Positions 8,691 through 17,963 of a stretch of DNA of 64,000 nucleotides are shown piece after piece. Origin of the DNA: Candidatus Kuenenia stuttgartensis (lineage in GTDB: Bacteria > Planctomycetota > GCA-002687715 > CAIWVZ01); contig CAMARR010000008.1 of NCBI GenBank assembly GCA_945860915.1, forward strand, positions 86,616-150,615, read 5' to 3'. Every line of letters starts with the position of its first letter. The stretch's first letter is position 1. Both the position numbers and the translations under genes were made by a program. Below the pieces are notes generated by a model that saw only the letters and a list, made by a program, of their open reading frames with translations, did not search any database and was not told where the DNA came from.

Positions 8691-10040
8691 ATGTCGCTCC
8701 GCTTCGCCGTCATTCTGATGTATGTGCTCGCCTCGTCGGGCGTGGCATTGGTCCGTCCATTCGTCGGCCTCTTGGCACTGGTCGCGATGTACTACTTTCG
8801 TCCGGACATCTGGACCCAGCCTCCGTGGTTTCGACCTCAGCTATGGTTGACCGCATCCATCGCGATCGGGTGGGCATTGTCGGCGAAGAGCATCAAGGTA
8901 ACTCCTGTGATGCTGGCTGGATTCCTTGCAACCGGCACGCTCTTCATCGGGTCCTTCACGGCAGTTGACGACACAGAAATCGCCTACTTCGGGGCCGTGG
9001 TTGTCCTCAAGTTGGCGCTTGTGATGTTCCTCACGTTGAATCTTGTGAATTCGACGGAGCGGGTTCGTCAGTTCCTATGGGCGAACATCATCGGGATGTT
9101 GTGGAATCTCAAGTCCATCATAGTGACCGGACTTCGCGGTGGCGAAGTCACCGAACAGCGTGTGGATATCGGAGTTGGGCAGGGTGGTGGTGCAAATTAC
9201 ATCGCCATGGTCCTCGTCGCGGCCATTCCATTCCTCATGGTGCGAGCGCAGGAGGGGACGACGCGTGAGCGATTCTGGGCGAAGATTCTCTTGTTTCCCC
9301 ATGTTATCGCACTCATTCTGACGGGTTCCCGCGCCGGATTTCTGGCCTTTGGTGCCGTGATGCTGTGGACCACACTCCGTTCGAAGCGAAAGCTTGGCGC
9401 GCTCGTGATGGCAGGTGCGTTGGGCATCGTCTTTTTGCTCGTCGTCCCCGACAGTTTCATAGACCGGTTTCAGTCCGGCGTGGGGCAGGATGGGGTACGT
9501 GACAGCTCTGCCCAGACCCGGCTCGTTCTCTGGAAGGGCGCCACGAAGATGTTTCTTGAGCGCCCGCTTACGGGCGTTGGAATGGACAACTATCCACTCC
9601 TCTCGCCTCGCTACGTAGGCTTCTACGCCGGTCGCACAGCGACGCCTTATCAGCCTGGCGTGAAGGGCCCTGGATTCGTCACTCACTCGACTTGGTTTCA
9701 GACGATCGCGGAGGGCGGGCTCCTGACTGCCGTGCCTTTCATTGGGATGATCATCCTTGCATGGTTTTGCACGATGCGAGTCAAGGGATCGAAGTTGGTC
9801 TCGAACGCGGCAGACCAACTACGCGCGCATGCGACCGCAATGCAAGGCATGCTGATTGGCATCGTGATTACGTCCACTTTCGGCAGCCACATGAAAATTG
9901 ACTTCCTGTGGTGGTATGCCGGTCTCGCATCAGCTCTAGTTCTGATCATGGAGCAAGAGCGTCGCGCCGTGCGCATCTTGGAAGCGTCGCGCGTGACTGC
10001 CGTGCCGTCTCCGGAGTTGGCTACTTCCGTGAACTCGTAG
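8691..10040 (+). CDS. O-antigen ligase/polymerase-like membrane protein
   Basis: 449-residue polytopic membrane protein with about ten hydrophobic helices. The start (RPFVGLLALVAMYYFRPDIW) and the LTGSRAGFLAF segment near residue 205 are typical of the Wzy_C/O-antigen-ligase superfamily, closest in layout to the putative O-ligase of exosortase loci. A large loop with GVGMDNYPLLSPRY (about 298-311) and TWFQTIAEGGL (about 337-347) holds the conserved residues of the family. It would join or polymerise lipid-linked glycan at the outer face of the inner membrane. Whether it is a ligase or a polymerase cannot be settled from sequence; no separate wzy is seen. Confidence 0.8.
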   Translation: MSLRFAVILMYVLASSGVALVRPFVGLLALVAMYYFRPDIWTQPPWFRPQLWLTASIAIGWALSAKSIKVTPVMLAGFLATGTLFIGSFTAVDDTEIAYFGAVVVLKLALVMFLTLNLVNSTERVRQFLWANIIGMLWNLKSIIVTGLRGGEVTEQRVDIGVGQGGGANYIAMVLVAAIPFLMVRAQEGTTRERFWAKILLFPHVIALILTGSRAGFLAFGAVMLWTTLRSKRKLGALVMAGALGIVFLLVVPDSFIDRFQSGVGQDGVRDSSAQTRLVLWKGATKMFLERPLTGVGMDNYPLLSPRYVGFYAGRTATPYQPGVKGPGFVTHSTWFQTIAEGGLLTAVPFIGMIILAWFCTMRVKGSKLVSNAADQLRAHATAMQGMLIGIVITSTFGSHMKIDFLWWYAGLASALVLIMEQERRAVRILEASRVTAVPSPELATSVNS

Positions 10041-10084
10041 TTGGTGGTGGCGGGCCTACTTCCCACGTGGCATCATGGGGTCCT

Positions 10085-12067
10085 ATGCGACGGTTTGCTC
10101 CTCTTCTGGTCGTTCTAAGCGTTGCAGCCGTCCTTCTAGGGATCGCAGTAGTGGGGGAAGGATACCCGTCCTCTTTCTATGCTGACGAGCGCGTCAACAT
10201 CCAGCGAAGCCTGTATTTTGGCGCCGTTGAAAGTTTGAATCCTGGCTACTTCAACAAGCCGGCGCTCTCCTACTACTGTGGCTTTGCCGCCTATGGCGTG
10301 GTGTACGTCGTAGGGCGCATCAGTGGCGTTTTTCAGGGAGCGGAGGACTTCGGAGTCTGGACCATCGATCACGAACACGTGCTACTCCTCGTTGGGCGCA
10401 TCGTGGTTGCAATCTCAGGCTTGTTCATGCTCTGGTCGACTTGGTGGCTTGCCAAGAAGTTCGTCTCGCCTTATGCGGCGGCATGCGCGGCGCTGATAGT
10501 TGCTCTTTCACCCGCATGGATCGGCTCATCAGCCGTCATCAAGGAGGACGCGCTTAGCGCCGCGTTCTTTGCGTTGGCGTTGGCATCCATCGTCGAGACA
10601 TCCCGTACACGATCATGGCGCGACGCAGCACGGGCGGGCTTGTGGGGCGGCCTTTCGATGGCCGCAAAGTACTATGCGGTGGCGCTGATCGCTCCGGCGA
10701 TTGCCATGCTCGCCGTGGTCGGACTGTCTTCGCGTGCTCCGGGCGAATCACGCTCGTTTGATCGAGGAGCAAGACTTCTCGGCGTTGGCGCGATTTTCTT
10801 CCTCGGCGGGTTCTTCATGGGAAGTCCCTTCAACTTCATAGACCCGGCATTTGCCCGTGATCAGGTGCTTCCTGGCTTGCGGTCGGTGATGAAACTGATT
10901 GGGATCGGCGGTTGGCTTGCGCCAAAGGCAGCGTTCTTTCCACAGAATCCAACCTTGTTCGTCGATCCACATCGCGAGTCTATTTTTTCGCTCATGTTGC
11001 ATTCTGTATCGGTGCTCGCCTCCGCGGCGACATTAGGGCTCGGCGCGTGTCTTCTGGGGGTCGCTGGGTGCGTCGTTGCGTCGTTCCGTCGAAACGCCTC
11101 TGCAATCGGGTTGGCAGTAGGCACCATTGGAATTCTCGCGGTTGTTACGGCTGCGAATCGCCAACATGCGTCGCCTCGGCATTTGCTTGTGCTCCTTCCT
11201 AGCATTGCAGTCATGGGGGTCATCGCACTTGAGGCTGGATTCGCTTGGATCGTTGCCCGGCATCCGTGGTTTGCACTGCGTGAGGCGTTGTATATGCCCG
11301 CCTCGATCCTCTTGGTGATGCTCGTGCCATCGATGGGAGGAAGTCTGATTTCGGCCACCCTCGGAATCGTAAATGACGGCCTTACGCGCGACCCTCGACT
11401 CGAAGCCATCAAGTGGATCGAGAAGGAGATTCCTCGCGGGTCGACGGTGCTGAGCTACAACGAGGGGATTCCGCTGCGATTCTCGGAGGCGAGATGTGAT
11501 TGGGCCCTCGATGCGATCCCTCGCGCAAATCGAGTCAACATGGCGACTCACCAGAGGGGATACGACGCTCTGTGGAAAATCCGCAAGTTGGCGGCCCAGC
11601 GCCGCTCCGGCCATGACTTGGATCTCATCCTTTTTGAAGCTCCCTGGCAGGGGAGCGAAGAGAGTGCCATCGAGTCCTCAAAGATCGGATACAACCCACT
11701 TTGGATGGAGAGGATGCCGACGCGCCCGGATACCCTCTCGCCGGTCGAACGTTTGACAAATACGCCTCGTGGTGCAAGGACTGCGGCGGTCATGGCAGAT
11801 TGGCCGATTGCCCGCTGGCTAAGGCAGGACACCGCCGTTCAGTTTCTTGTGATTCTTGACATCGGAGACAGCAACTTTGACCAACCCGACCGTCGAGCGG
11901 CGTATCCCACGTTCGCTGCGTTTTTCGACGATCTTCATCGCCATTACGATTGTTGGCAATGGACGGACCCCAAGGCTCGCATGAGTCGCACGGTGCGCGT
12001 CTATGATCTTCGCTCGCGTGCTTTCGGCAGGGAACCGCTCCGTCGGGAAATGTTCGCTTCAGGTTAG
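10085..12067 (+). CDS. GT39/ArnT-type membrane glycosyltransferase
   Basis: 660-residue protein with about ten membrane helices and a soluble C-terminal part, the layout of GT-C enzymes that take sugar from polyprenyl phosphate. YADERVNIQRSL (about residues 33-44) provides the acidic first-loop motif, followed by NPGYFNKPALSYY, which matches the conserved loop of the PMT_2 family. PRHLLVLLPS lies in a later helix. I start at ATG 10085 (MRRFAPLLVV), which gives a clean first membrane helix; the longer frame runs into the ligase gene. It probably decorates the polysaccharide or a protein on the outer side of the membrane. The sugar is unknown. Confidence 0.75.
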   Translation: MRRFAPLLVVLSVAAVLLGIAVVGEGYPSSFYADERVNIQRSLYFGAVESLNPGYFNKPALSYYCGFAAYGVVYVVGRISGVFQGAEDFGVWTIDHEHVLLLVGRIVVAISGLFMLWSTWWLAKKFVSPYAAACAALIVALSPAWIGSSAVIKEDALSAAFFALALASIVETSRTRSWRDAARAGLWGGLSMAAKYYAVALIAPAIAMLAVVGLSSRAPGESRSFDRGARLLGVGAIFFLGGFFMGSPFNFIDPAFARDQVLPGLRSVMKLIGIGGWLAPKAAFFPQNPTLFVDPHRESIFSLMLHSVSVLASAATLGLGACLLGVAGCVVASFRRNASAIGLAVGTIGILAVVTAANRQHASPRHLLVLLPSIAVMGVIALEAGFAWIVARHPWFALREALYMPASILLVMLVPSMGGSLISATLGIVNDGLTRDPRLEAIKWIEKEIPRGSTVLSYNEGIPLRFSEARCDWALDAIPRANRVNMATHQRGYDALWKIRKLAAQRRSGHDLDLILFEAPWQGSEESAIESSKIGYNPLWMERMPTRPDTLSPVERLTNTPRGARTAAVMADWPIARWLRQDTAVQFLVILDIGDSNFDQPDRRAAYPTFAAFFDDLHRHYDCWQWTDPKARMSRTVRVYDLRSRAFGREPLRREMFASG

Positions 12068-12380
12068 GCTCGTCGCGACGTCTCTAAGTCCTTATTGCAA
12101 ATAGAAATAGGACTTTTGGAGTTGATCGTAGATGCCGATCAATACAAATGTCAGAAAGGCGGCGCGGAGCCAACGAACTCCTAACCGAATCCTGTTTTGA
12201 CTCCGGTAGTACGGATCGTATACTCAATTCCCGCGACCTCCGTGTGCGAAGGCACCATCAGGAGTTTAGCGGTGTTACCTTGCCGCCCGGTTTCGTTGTC
12301 TCAAATTCCGAAAGAACAGTAGGAGCACATTGCAGCCTTCTCCGGCTTACGCCGGTGGCGCGTCGTGTCGTAACGCATCC
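12068..12380. other. Intergenic region with two hairpins, likely terminator plus promoter zone
   Basis: A 313-base gap with no convincing gene. It opens with an AT-rich imperfect hairpin (AAGTCCT 12086-12092 with AGGACTT 12109-12115, then T at 12116-12117), a likely transcription stop for the membrane glycosyltransferase. A second hairpin, TTGATCG (12122-12128) with CGATCAA (12136-12142), follows. The rest, up to the sugar transferase start, is lower in GC than the genes around it and probably holds that gene's promoter; I could not pick out a reliable -35/-10 pair. Confidence 0.5.
12086..12117 (+). terminator. Possible terminator after the GT39-type gene
   Basis: A 7-base outer stem AAGTCCT/AGGACTT encloses a further AT-rich partly paired part and ends in TTTT, 18 bases after the preceding stop codon. 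The T-run is short, so a rho-independent role is only likely, not certain. Confidence 0.45.
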
Positions 12381-12995
12381 ATGACCCTAGCCTCACTCAT
12401 TCTTCGAAAGCCGTTCGGTCTCGTCAAAGAGCTGGTTGACAGGCTGTTGGCGGTCATTGGGCTCGTAGTGCTGCTCCCGCTGCTGTTCTTGGTCGGTGTC
12501 GCCATCAAGATGTCAAGCAGGGGTTCGGTCTTCTTCCGTCAGTCACGGGTCGGAAAGGACGGGGTCCTATTTAACATCATCAAGTTCCGAACCATGGTGC
12601 AAGACGCCGAGTCAAGCACAGGTCCTATTTGGGCGATGGCGAACGATCCACGTGTCACACGACTAGGGCGATTCCTTCGAAATTCTCATATCGACGAGAT
12701 TCCGCAGTTGATCAACGTCCTTCGCGGCGAAATGAGCATTGTCGGGCCTCGCCCCGAACGTCCGGTGTTCGTCGAAAAGTTCCGTCTCGAAATACCGAAT
12801 TACGAACAACGTCTTCGAGTGAAGCCGGGCATTACTGGTCTCGCTCAGGTGTGCCACAAGTACGATGAGACCGTGAAGGATGTAAGGCGCAAGTTGGCCT
12901 ATGACCTCCTCTATATCCAAAAAATGTGCCTTATGGTCGACATGGCCATCGTATTCCTCACATTCCGCTGCTTGACCGGGCGGGGCGCACGCTAG
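12381..12995 (+). CDS. Initiating sugar-phosphate transferase, short monotopic type
   Basis: 204-residue bacterial sugar transferase (WbaP/PglC-like catalytic domain without the large N-terminal membrane part). One hydrophobic re-entrant helix (about 20-40) is followed by KMSSRGSVFFRQSRVGKDG, IIKFRTM, RFLRNSHIDEIPQLINVLRGEMSIVGPRPE and KPGITGLAQV, all family signatures. It moves a sugar phosphate from a nucleotide sugar to undecaprenyl phosphate, the first membrane step of the polysaccharide. I prefer ATG 12381; ATG 12330 would add 17 residues without family similarity, and neither has a strong ribosome binding site. Confidence 0.88.
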   Translation: MTLASLILRKPFGLVKELVDRLLAVIGLVVLLPLLFLVGVAIKMSSRGSVFFRQSRVGKDGVLFNIIKFRTMVQDAESSTGPIWAMANDPRVTRLGRFLRNSHIDEIPQLINVLRGEMSIVGPRPERPVFVEKFRLEIPNYEQRLRVKPGITGLAQVCHKYDETVKDVRRKLAYDLLYIQKMCLMVDMAIVFLTFRCLTGRGAR

Positions 12996-13095
12996 GTCAC
13001 CGCTGTCTTTGCCGGCGGGGGCCGGCGCATGTCAGAGGGTGGTTCTCATGATTTGCACCCTGTGGGCTCGATAGAAGCGTGTAGGATTCTGCATC

Positions 13096-13950
13096 GTGGT
13101 AAGCCCCCAAAACGCCTTCTCTATTGACGTTGAAGACTACTTTGATGTCTCCGTATTCGATGGGCGCCTCTCTGGTGAATTGAGGGCAGGTCTTCCGTCG
13201 CGCGTCGAAGGAAGTGTGCGCGCAATCATCGCGCTTCTCGAAGAGGCCAACGTGTCCGCGACGTTCTTTTGCCTCGGATCAGTGGCCAAGTCCAAGCCTA
13301 GTCTGATTCGCGAGATCCACGCCCACGGCCATGAAATCGCCAGCCACGGGGTTACGCACACCAAACTTGACCACCTCGGCGAAGACGCCACGCGGCGCGA
13401 GCTGCGAGATAGCAAAGCGTTGCTCGAGGACATCACCGGCGCAGTCGTTTGCGGATTTCGTGCGCCGTCATTCTCGATAACCCATAGGAACCTGTGGGCC
13501 CTCGATGCGATTCTTGATGCGGGATATCTCTACGATTCCAGCATCTTTCCGATTGGGCGACCGGACTATGGCATTGCAGGGTTCCCGCTTTCGCCGCATC
13601 GTGCGACCGCGCCGTCGGGTCGCAGCATTGTCGAGTTTCCTTTGACGGTGGCAACGGTGGCAGGAGTTCGACTCCCTGTCGCAGGAGGCGGCTACTTTCG
13701 TCTGCTTCCATATGGCGTGACGCGCTGGGGGTTTCACAACGCGAATAGCGCGGGCCGACCCGGCATGTTCTACATGCATCCATGGGAAGTCGATCCTGGG
13801 CAGCCCGATCTGCGCGCCCATGCGGGGCGACTTGGCGCATTTCGGCACTACACGGGATTGACCCGCACCGCCGGTCGCCTGCGTTCGCTTGTTCGCGAGT
13901 TCTCTTTCACGCGAACCGACCGCATCCTCGAATCGATGGGCTTGATCTAA
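13096..13950 (+). CDS. Polysaccharide deacetylase, exosortase-system type (DUF3473)
   Basis: 284-residue NodB-fold deacetylase. SIDVEDYFDV (9-18) gives the catalytic base and metal Asp; SHGVTH (83-88) gives the metal-binding His84 and His88; FRAPSFS near residue 117 and a late MHPWEVDPGQP follow. The WEVDP tail and overall size match the XrtA-locus deacetylase family. It would remove N-acetyl groups from hexosamines of the exported glycan. The frame starts at GTG 13096, the position that fits the family start. It stands about 100 bases after the sugar transferase and converges with the long TPR lipoprotein. Confidence 0.88.
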   Translation: MVSPQNAFSIDVEDYFDVSVFDGRLSGELRAGLPSRVEGSVRAIIALLEEANVSATFFCLGSVAKSKPSLIREIHAHGHEIASHGVTHTKLDHLGEDATRRELRDSKALLEDITGAVVCGFRAPSFSITHRNLWALDAILDAGYLYDSSIFPIGRPDYGIAGFPLSPHRATAPSGRSIVEFPLTVATVAGVRLPVAGGGYFRLLPYGVTRWGFHNANSAGRPGMFYMHPWEVDPGQPDLRAHAGRLGAFRHYTGLTRTAGRLRSLVREFSFTRTDRILESMGLI

Positions 13951-13973
13951 GAGCTAGACCATTCACCGGCGTA

Positions 13974-16900
13974 CTAATTTTGAGGGGAGAGAAGTTTCAC
14001 CATCTTCTCCAGACTCAATCGTTCATTCGACAGTGGACTTAGCCGAGTCCACGACTCGGATAGCTCTCGGATCACCGACACATTCGAACGGTTAACACGC
14101 ACGATCTTGATAGTCAGAATTGAAGCCTCGGACTTCGCTGCGAATGTGAGGAGTGCCTCGACAAGTCGAGGAGCTAGCGCATGGAATTCCATGCCTTTCG
14201 ACTCAGCAATAGCCTTAATGCGATTTGTTGACTCTTTCCTTAGTATCTTACTTCGCGCATCGAGCCAGAGAGCGGAAATCTCATGAGTGTTAGATGTCCA
14301 TTTGAGGTCGGGCGACCATCGAGGCGAGAGGAAAGAGGCCGCAATGTTGGCATCACCCTCGGTGGCAGCGACTTCAAAAATGAGGTCGCGGTCGATTGCC
14401 GACGGAGACTTGATTCTCTTGAGAACCTCACGAGCAACAGGCTTGCGACCCTTCTGCCAAGCGCGCATCGCAAGATCGCCGATAACTCGGTCCGTCGGCG
14501 GGGAAGGGAGAGTTGAGACAAACTTCGCCAAATTCGCGATTCCGCCGTTCTCGAGGGCAAGACATGCTCCCACGTACTGAACCGCGGGATGTGAGCCCGG
14601 TCGTTCAAGCAGAGGCATGATCGTCGATGTCGCTCGGGGCAGGTCGCCCCGATCGATGGCTGCCATCGATCGAAGCGCGGCAAGCTCGACTTGCGCATCC
14701 GGGACCAATTCTGCAATGCGACGCCAGTCTGCGTCGGGATCGCCGCCGGGTACACCGAGCGCCCATTCGATCCAAGCCCGGGTGAGTGCTTGTGCTGCAA
14801 GTCCAGCGTCATGCGCGGATGCGGCTGCACGGCCAGCGACTGTTTCGAGTGCCGTTCGCAGCGACGGCGGTAAGTAAGCAACCCGTGCAGCTGCAGCCGT
14901 CGCGGCAGTTGGATCGCGCTTTTGAATCGCCGTCACAACATCCGCTACTCCATTGGATGGCGCGGCTTGTCCGGAAAGTGCAACAAGGAGGCTGTGGATC
15001 TCGCGCGAATCACTGACGGCCCCTGGACGGTTTTGCATCACATCGCGAGCTCCAACGACATTGCTTTGACGGAAGCGCGCTGCCGCGAGGCAAGCCGCAG
15101 CACGAGACGTCCAGACTCCGCGCTCCGGGTGGGCTGAGAGGAGCCTGTCTGCAGCGTCTGGCGCCGACGCGCGAAGAAAGGCTTCAGCTATGGCGATACG
15201 GCAATCCAATTGCCTCTGGTCGAGCGCAAGAAGGGCGTCAAGCAGGCGCATCGCGCGCACGGTATCCCCGCGTGCGGCCATAGCCAAGCATGCTTCGCGT
15301 AATCGGTCCTGCGCTCGAAGATCCCCAGGGATCGGCTTAACGCCAAGGAGTTTATCGGCTGCGTCGCGGTCGCCGGTGGACGCACGCATGGCGAGTTCGT
15401 CTGGTTCAACTAGGGCCGCGGCGTGGGGGATCCGACGGAGATCCGCAAGAACGCGCTCGGCGTCGCGGATGGAACCGACCGCGAGGAATGCTGTCATGGA
15501 GTGTTCTAAGCTCGGTACGTCGAGACGGCCAGTTCCGAGGATCGGGCGCGAAATCGCCGCGACAATCTCGTAGGCGCGATCTCGGGTCAGGACCTCAATG
15601 AGCCACCAAAGGTAGGTGGATGACTGACCTGTCGTAGCCAACTCATCGAGGATTGCATAAGCCAGTTCGATGTCCCCGCCCCACCAGGCATCCAATACTG
15701 CGCCTCGCTCTACGCCGTTGCGAGCGTCACCTTGCATGGAGCGAACAAGCACCCGGCCCATGCGCGCTGCGAGCACAAGACGAGTTGTCGATCGAAGCTC
15801 TTTCAGGCACGCAAGTCGAACTGATATTGGAATTGCCTGGTCGGCCGCGAGCTCTTCAACCCTCGTGTCGGCAGTAGTTGATCCGAGTCGCAGCGATGCG
15901 AGGGCGAGCAATGCCTCGGACTCTCGGTCGTTTGAATCAAGATCGAGGGCGGTCTGAAATAGGTCGCGCGCACCCGCAGCGTTGTCGAGTTGAAGTCGGG
16001 CTCTGCCTAGAAGGCGCAGAACACGCGCGTCTTTCGGGTACTCGGCAAGCAAGGTGGTCGCGATGCTCTGAGCTTCGAGGGCCTGCCCTGCCTCGATATC
16101 GAGTTCCGCTAGGAGGAGTCGAGACCAAGCTTCTTTGGGCGCCAATTCATAGCACCGTCGGGCAGCGACCATCGCGCGATCGGCATAGCGTGCAAGCTGT
16201 AGGGCGCGCGCTTCATCGTGCCATGTTGCCGCGTCGTCTGGAGCGAGTCGCCGGGCGACTTCTGCGGCTTCGATGGCAAGCGCGACGGGTAGTCGTCCTA
16301 TTGTCGCGAGATGCAGGCGAATGCGCGCGAGAAGTCGCCAACCCTCGGGGATGTTGGCTTGAGACTGCGTAACCTCTTCCACACGTTGAAGGGCCATGCC
16401 CGTTCGATCCCCGTAATCACTCCCTGGGCGAGTCGATTCGCTGAACTCAAAACTCGCGACGGCGATCCGAAGGAGGGGGTTCGATGGGTCGAGCCGGAGT
16501 CGATCGTAGGCTTCCTGAAGTGTCTTAATATCCGCGCCCACATCCTTATGGAGAGATCGGTAGACATCGCGAATCTTGGCGAACGCCGGAGACCGCGTGT
16601 CACCGATGGAGGCAAGTCGGCCTGAGATGTACGAGCGCGCTTCCTCAAGCTCTCCGCGCTTGGTCAGGACGTCGATGATTGCGATCACTGCTTCGTCATC
16701 GAGAGGACGAAACTGTACGACGGAGCGGAGCGTCGATTCGGCGGCGTCTGGTTCGCCCGAGTTGAGCAGGGCGAAACCGAGCGAGCGTCGGTACTCGAGA
16801 CTCGTCGAAAGAGTTGAGGCCTTGCGGTAGTAAGGAACTGCATTCGAGACGTCACCCTGCGCCTCGAGAATGCGTCCTTTAACCCAATTGGCATGCGGGG

Positions 16901-17903
16901 AACGCGGGTCCTCGTCGAGGGCCTTGTCGATCGATGAATTAGCACCTGCCATTTGCTTTGAAACCAGATAGGCCTCGGCGAGAAGCGCGAGTTTGGAGCC
17001 GTCCTCGTTCGTGCGCGGCGTCAGAAGGGCGATCGCATCGTCAGCCTTGCCAGTCGCGATTGCCAACGATGCGAGGGATTCGAGCGCCGCGTCGTGGGCT
17101 CGCAAGGCTGCCTCGGCACGTAGGGCGTCCATTCCATCCATCTTCATGTCGATCAAGGGCATGAGGTGGGACTTCGCAACGTCGTAGTTCCGGTCACTGG
17201 CCGCCTTAAGTCCGAGCTCTAGTCGGGCGCGGAAGGCATTTGGGTCGGCAAGGCACTCGTTAAAGAGCTTTCTGGCAGCCAGCGTTGAATTGCGAATGGG
17301 CTCTACGATGTCGCTGAGAGTGCTGGGTTGAGTCAGACCTGCGGTCTGAATGAGACGCGTCGTGAGTTGGCTAAGTCGCGCGTCGTAGCTCTCTTTCTGC
17401 ACCCCGTGGAGGTCCCAGAGAGCTTGTGAGACCCATCCGGCCGTTGTTGTCGAGACATGCGCCTCGAGTGCCGTTCGCATCTTGACTCGCAAAGCTTGCG
17501 CCTGTTCCTGCAGGCAGATGGCAAGGGCTTCCCGGAGCAGGAGATCGCTCGGAGCCGAATCGACGGCGGCCTGAGCCACTGCGATTGCTTCTGTATGGCG
17601 TTGGCCTTCCATGAGAGTCTCAGTGAGACCCATCACGGCCATCAGTCTCCACGTAGGATTCGAAACGTGAGGACGAAGCAAAACATCGGCTTCTTCGGTG
17701 CGTCGTGCGCGCGCGAGACAAACTCCGAGGACAATGGCTACATCGACCCGCTCGGGATTTCCTTGATGGGCGATCGTTAACAGGTCGGCAGCTGTCTTGG
17801 TGTCGCCCTTCGCGAATGCTGTCAGGCCGTCTCCAGCGAAATCGCCTCCGCATCCGGCAAAGAGGGAAACCGCGACGACTATCGCAATGACATGGCGACT
17901 CAT
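13974..17903 (-). CDS. Very long TPR-repeat lipoprotein, PrsT-like
   Basis: 1309 residues. The start MSRHVIAIVVAVSLFAGC (ATG at 17901-17903) is a lipoprotein signal with lipobox FAGC at Cys18; an upstream ATG at 17967-17969 would bury the signal. Almost all the rest is helical tetratricopeptide-like repeats rich in Ala, Leu and Asp, such as PRSPHANWVKGRILEAQGDV and PKDARVLRLLGRARLQLDNA. PrsT-type TPR lipoproteins of similar make-up regularly accompany exosortase polysaccharide loci. Attached to a membrane, it could scaffold the export complex. It faces the deacetylase tail to tail (23-base gap) and is divergent from the GlcNAc-kinase-like gene. Confidence 0.8.
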   Translation of the reverse strand: MSRHVIAIVVAVSLFAGCGGDFAGDGLTAFAKGDTKTAADLLTIAHQGNPERVDVAIVLGVCLARARRTEEADVLLRPHVSNPTWRLMAVMGLTETLMEGQRHTEAIAVAQAAVDSAPSDLLLREALAICLQEQAQALRVKMRTALEAHVSTTTAGWVSQALWDLHGVQKESYDARLSQLTTRLIQTAGLTQPSTLSDIVEPIRNSTLAARKLFNECLADPNAFRARLELGLKAASDRNYDVAKSHLMPLIDMKMDGMDALRAEAALRAHDAALESLASLAIATGKADDAIALLTPRTNEDGSKLALLAEAYLVSKQMAGANSSIDKALDEDPRSPHANWVKGRILEAQGDVSNAVPYYRKASTLSTSLEYRRSLGFALLNSGEPDAAESTLRSVVQFRPLDDEAVIAIIDVLTKRGELEEARSYISGRLASIGDTRSPAFAKIRDVYRSLHKDVGADIKTLQEAYDRLRLDPSNPLLRIAVASFEFSESTRPGSDYGDRTGMALQRVEEVTQSQANIPEGWRLLARIRLHLATIGRLPVALAIEAAEVARRLAPDDAATWHDEARALQLARYADRAMVAARRCYELAPKEAWSRLLLAELDIEAGQALEAQSIATTLLAEYPKDARVLRLLGRARLQLDNAAGARDLFQTALDLDSNDRESEALLALASLRLGSTTADTRVEELAADQAIPISVRLACLKELRSTTRLVLAARMGRVLVRSMQGDARNGVERGAVLDAWWGGDIELAYAILDELATTGQSSTYLWWLIEVLTRDRAYEIVAAISRPILGTGRLDVPSLEHSMTAFLAVGSIRDAERVLADLRRIPHAAALVEPDELAMRASTGDRDAADKLLGVKPIPGDLRAQDRLREACLAMAARGDTVRAMRLLDALLALDQRQLDCRIAIAEAFLRASAPDAADRLLSAHPERGVWTSRAAACLAAARFRQSNVVGARDVMQNRPGAVSDSREIHSLLVALSGQAAPSNGVADVVTAIQKRDPTAATAAAARVAYLPPSLRTALETVAGRAAASAHDAGLAAQALTRAWIEWALGVPGGDPDADWRRIAELVPDAQVELAALRSMAAIDRGDLPRATSTIMPLLERPGSHPAVQYVGACLALENGGIANLAKFVSTLPSPPTDRVIGDLAMRAWQKGRKPVAREVLKRIKSPSAIDRDLIFEVAATEGDANIAASFLSPRWSPDLKWTSNTHEISALWLDARSKILRKESTNRIKAIAESKGMEFHALAPRLVEALLTFAAKSEASILTIKIVRVNRSNVSVIRELSESWTRLSPLSNERLSLEKMVKLLSPQN

Positions 17904-17963
17904 AGGATGGAAGATAACCCACGGGGGAGGCCCCCCCGAGTGCCAACGGGCTATCATCTTTTC

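Noticed and set aside
12148..12384. 78-codon open frame before the sugar transferase
   Set aside because: No ribosome binding site or family likeness; it covers the terminator/promoter gap and overlaps the next gene start.
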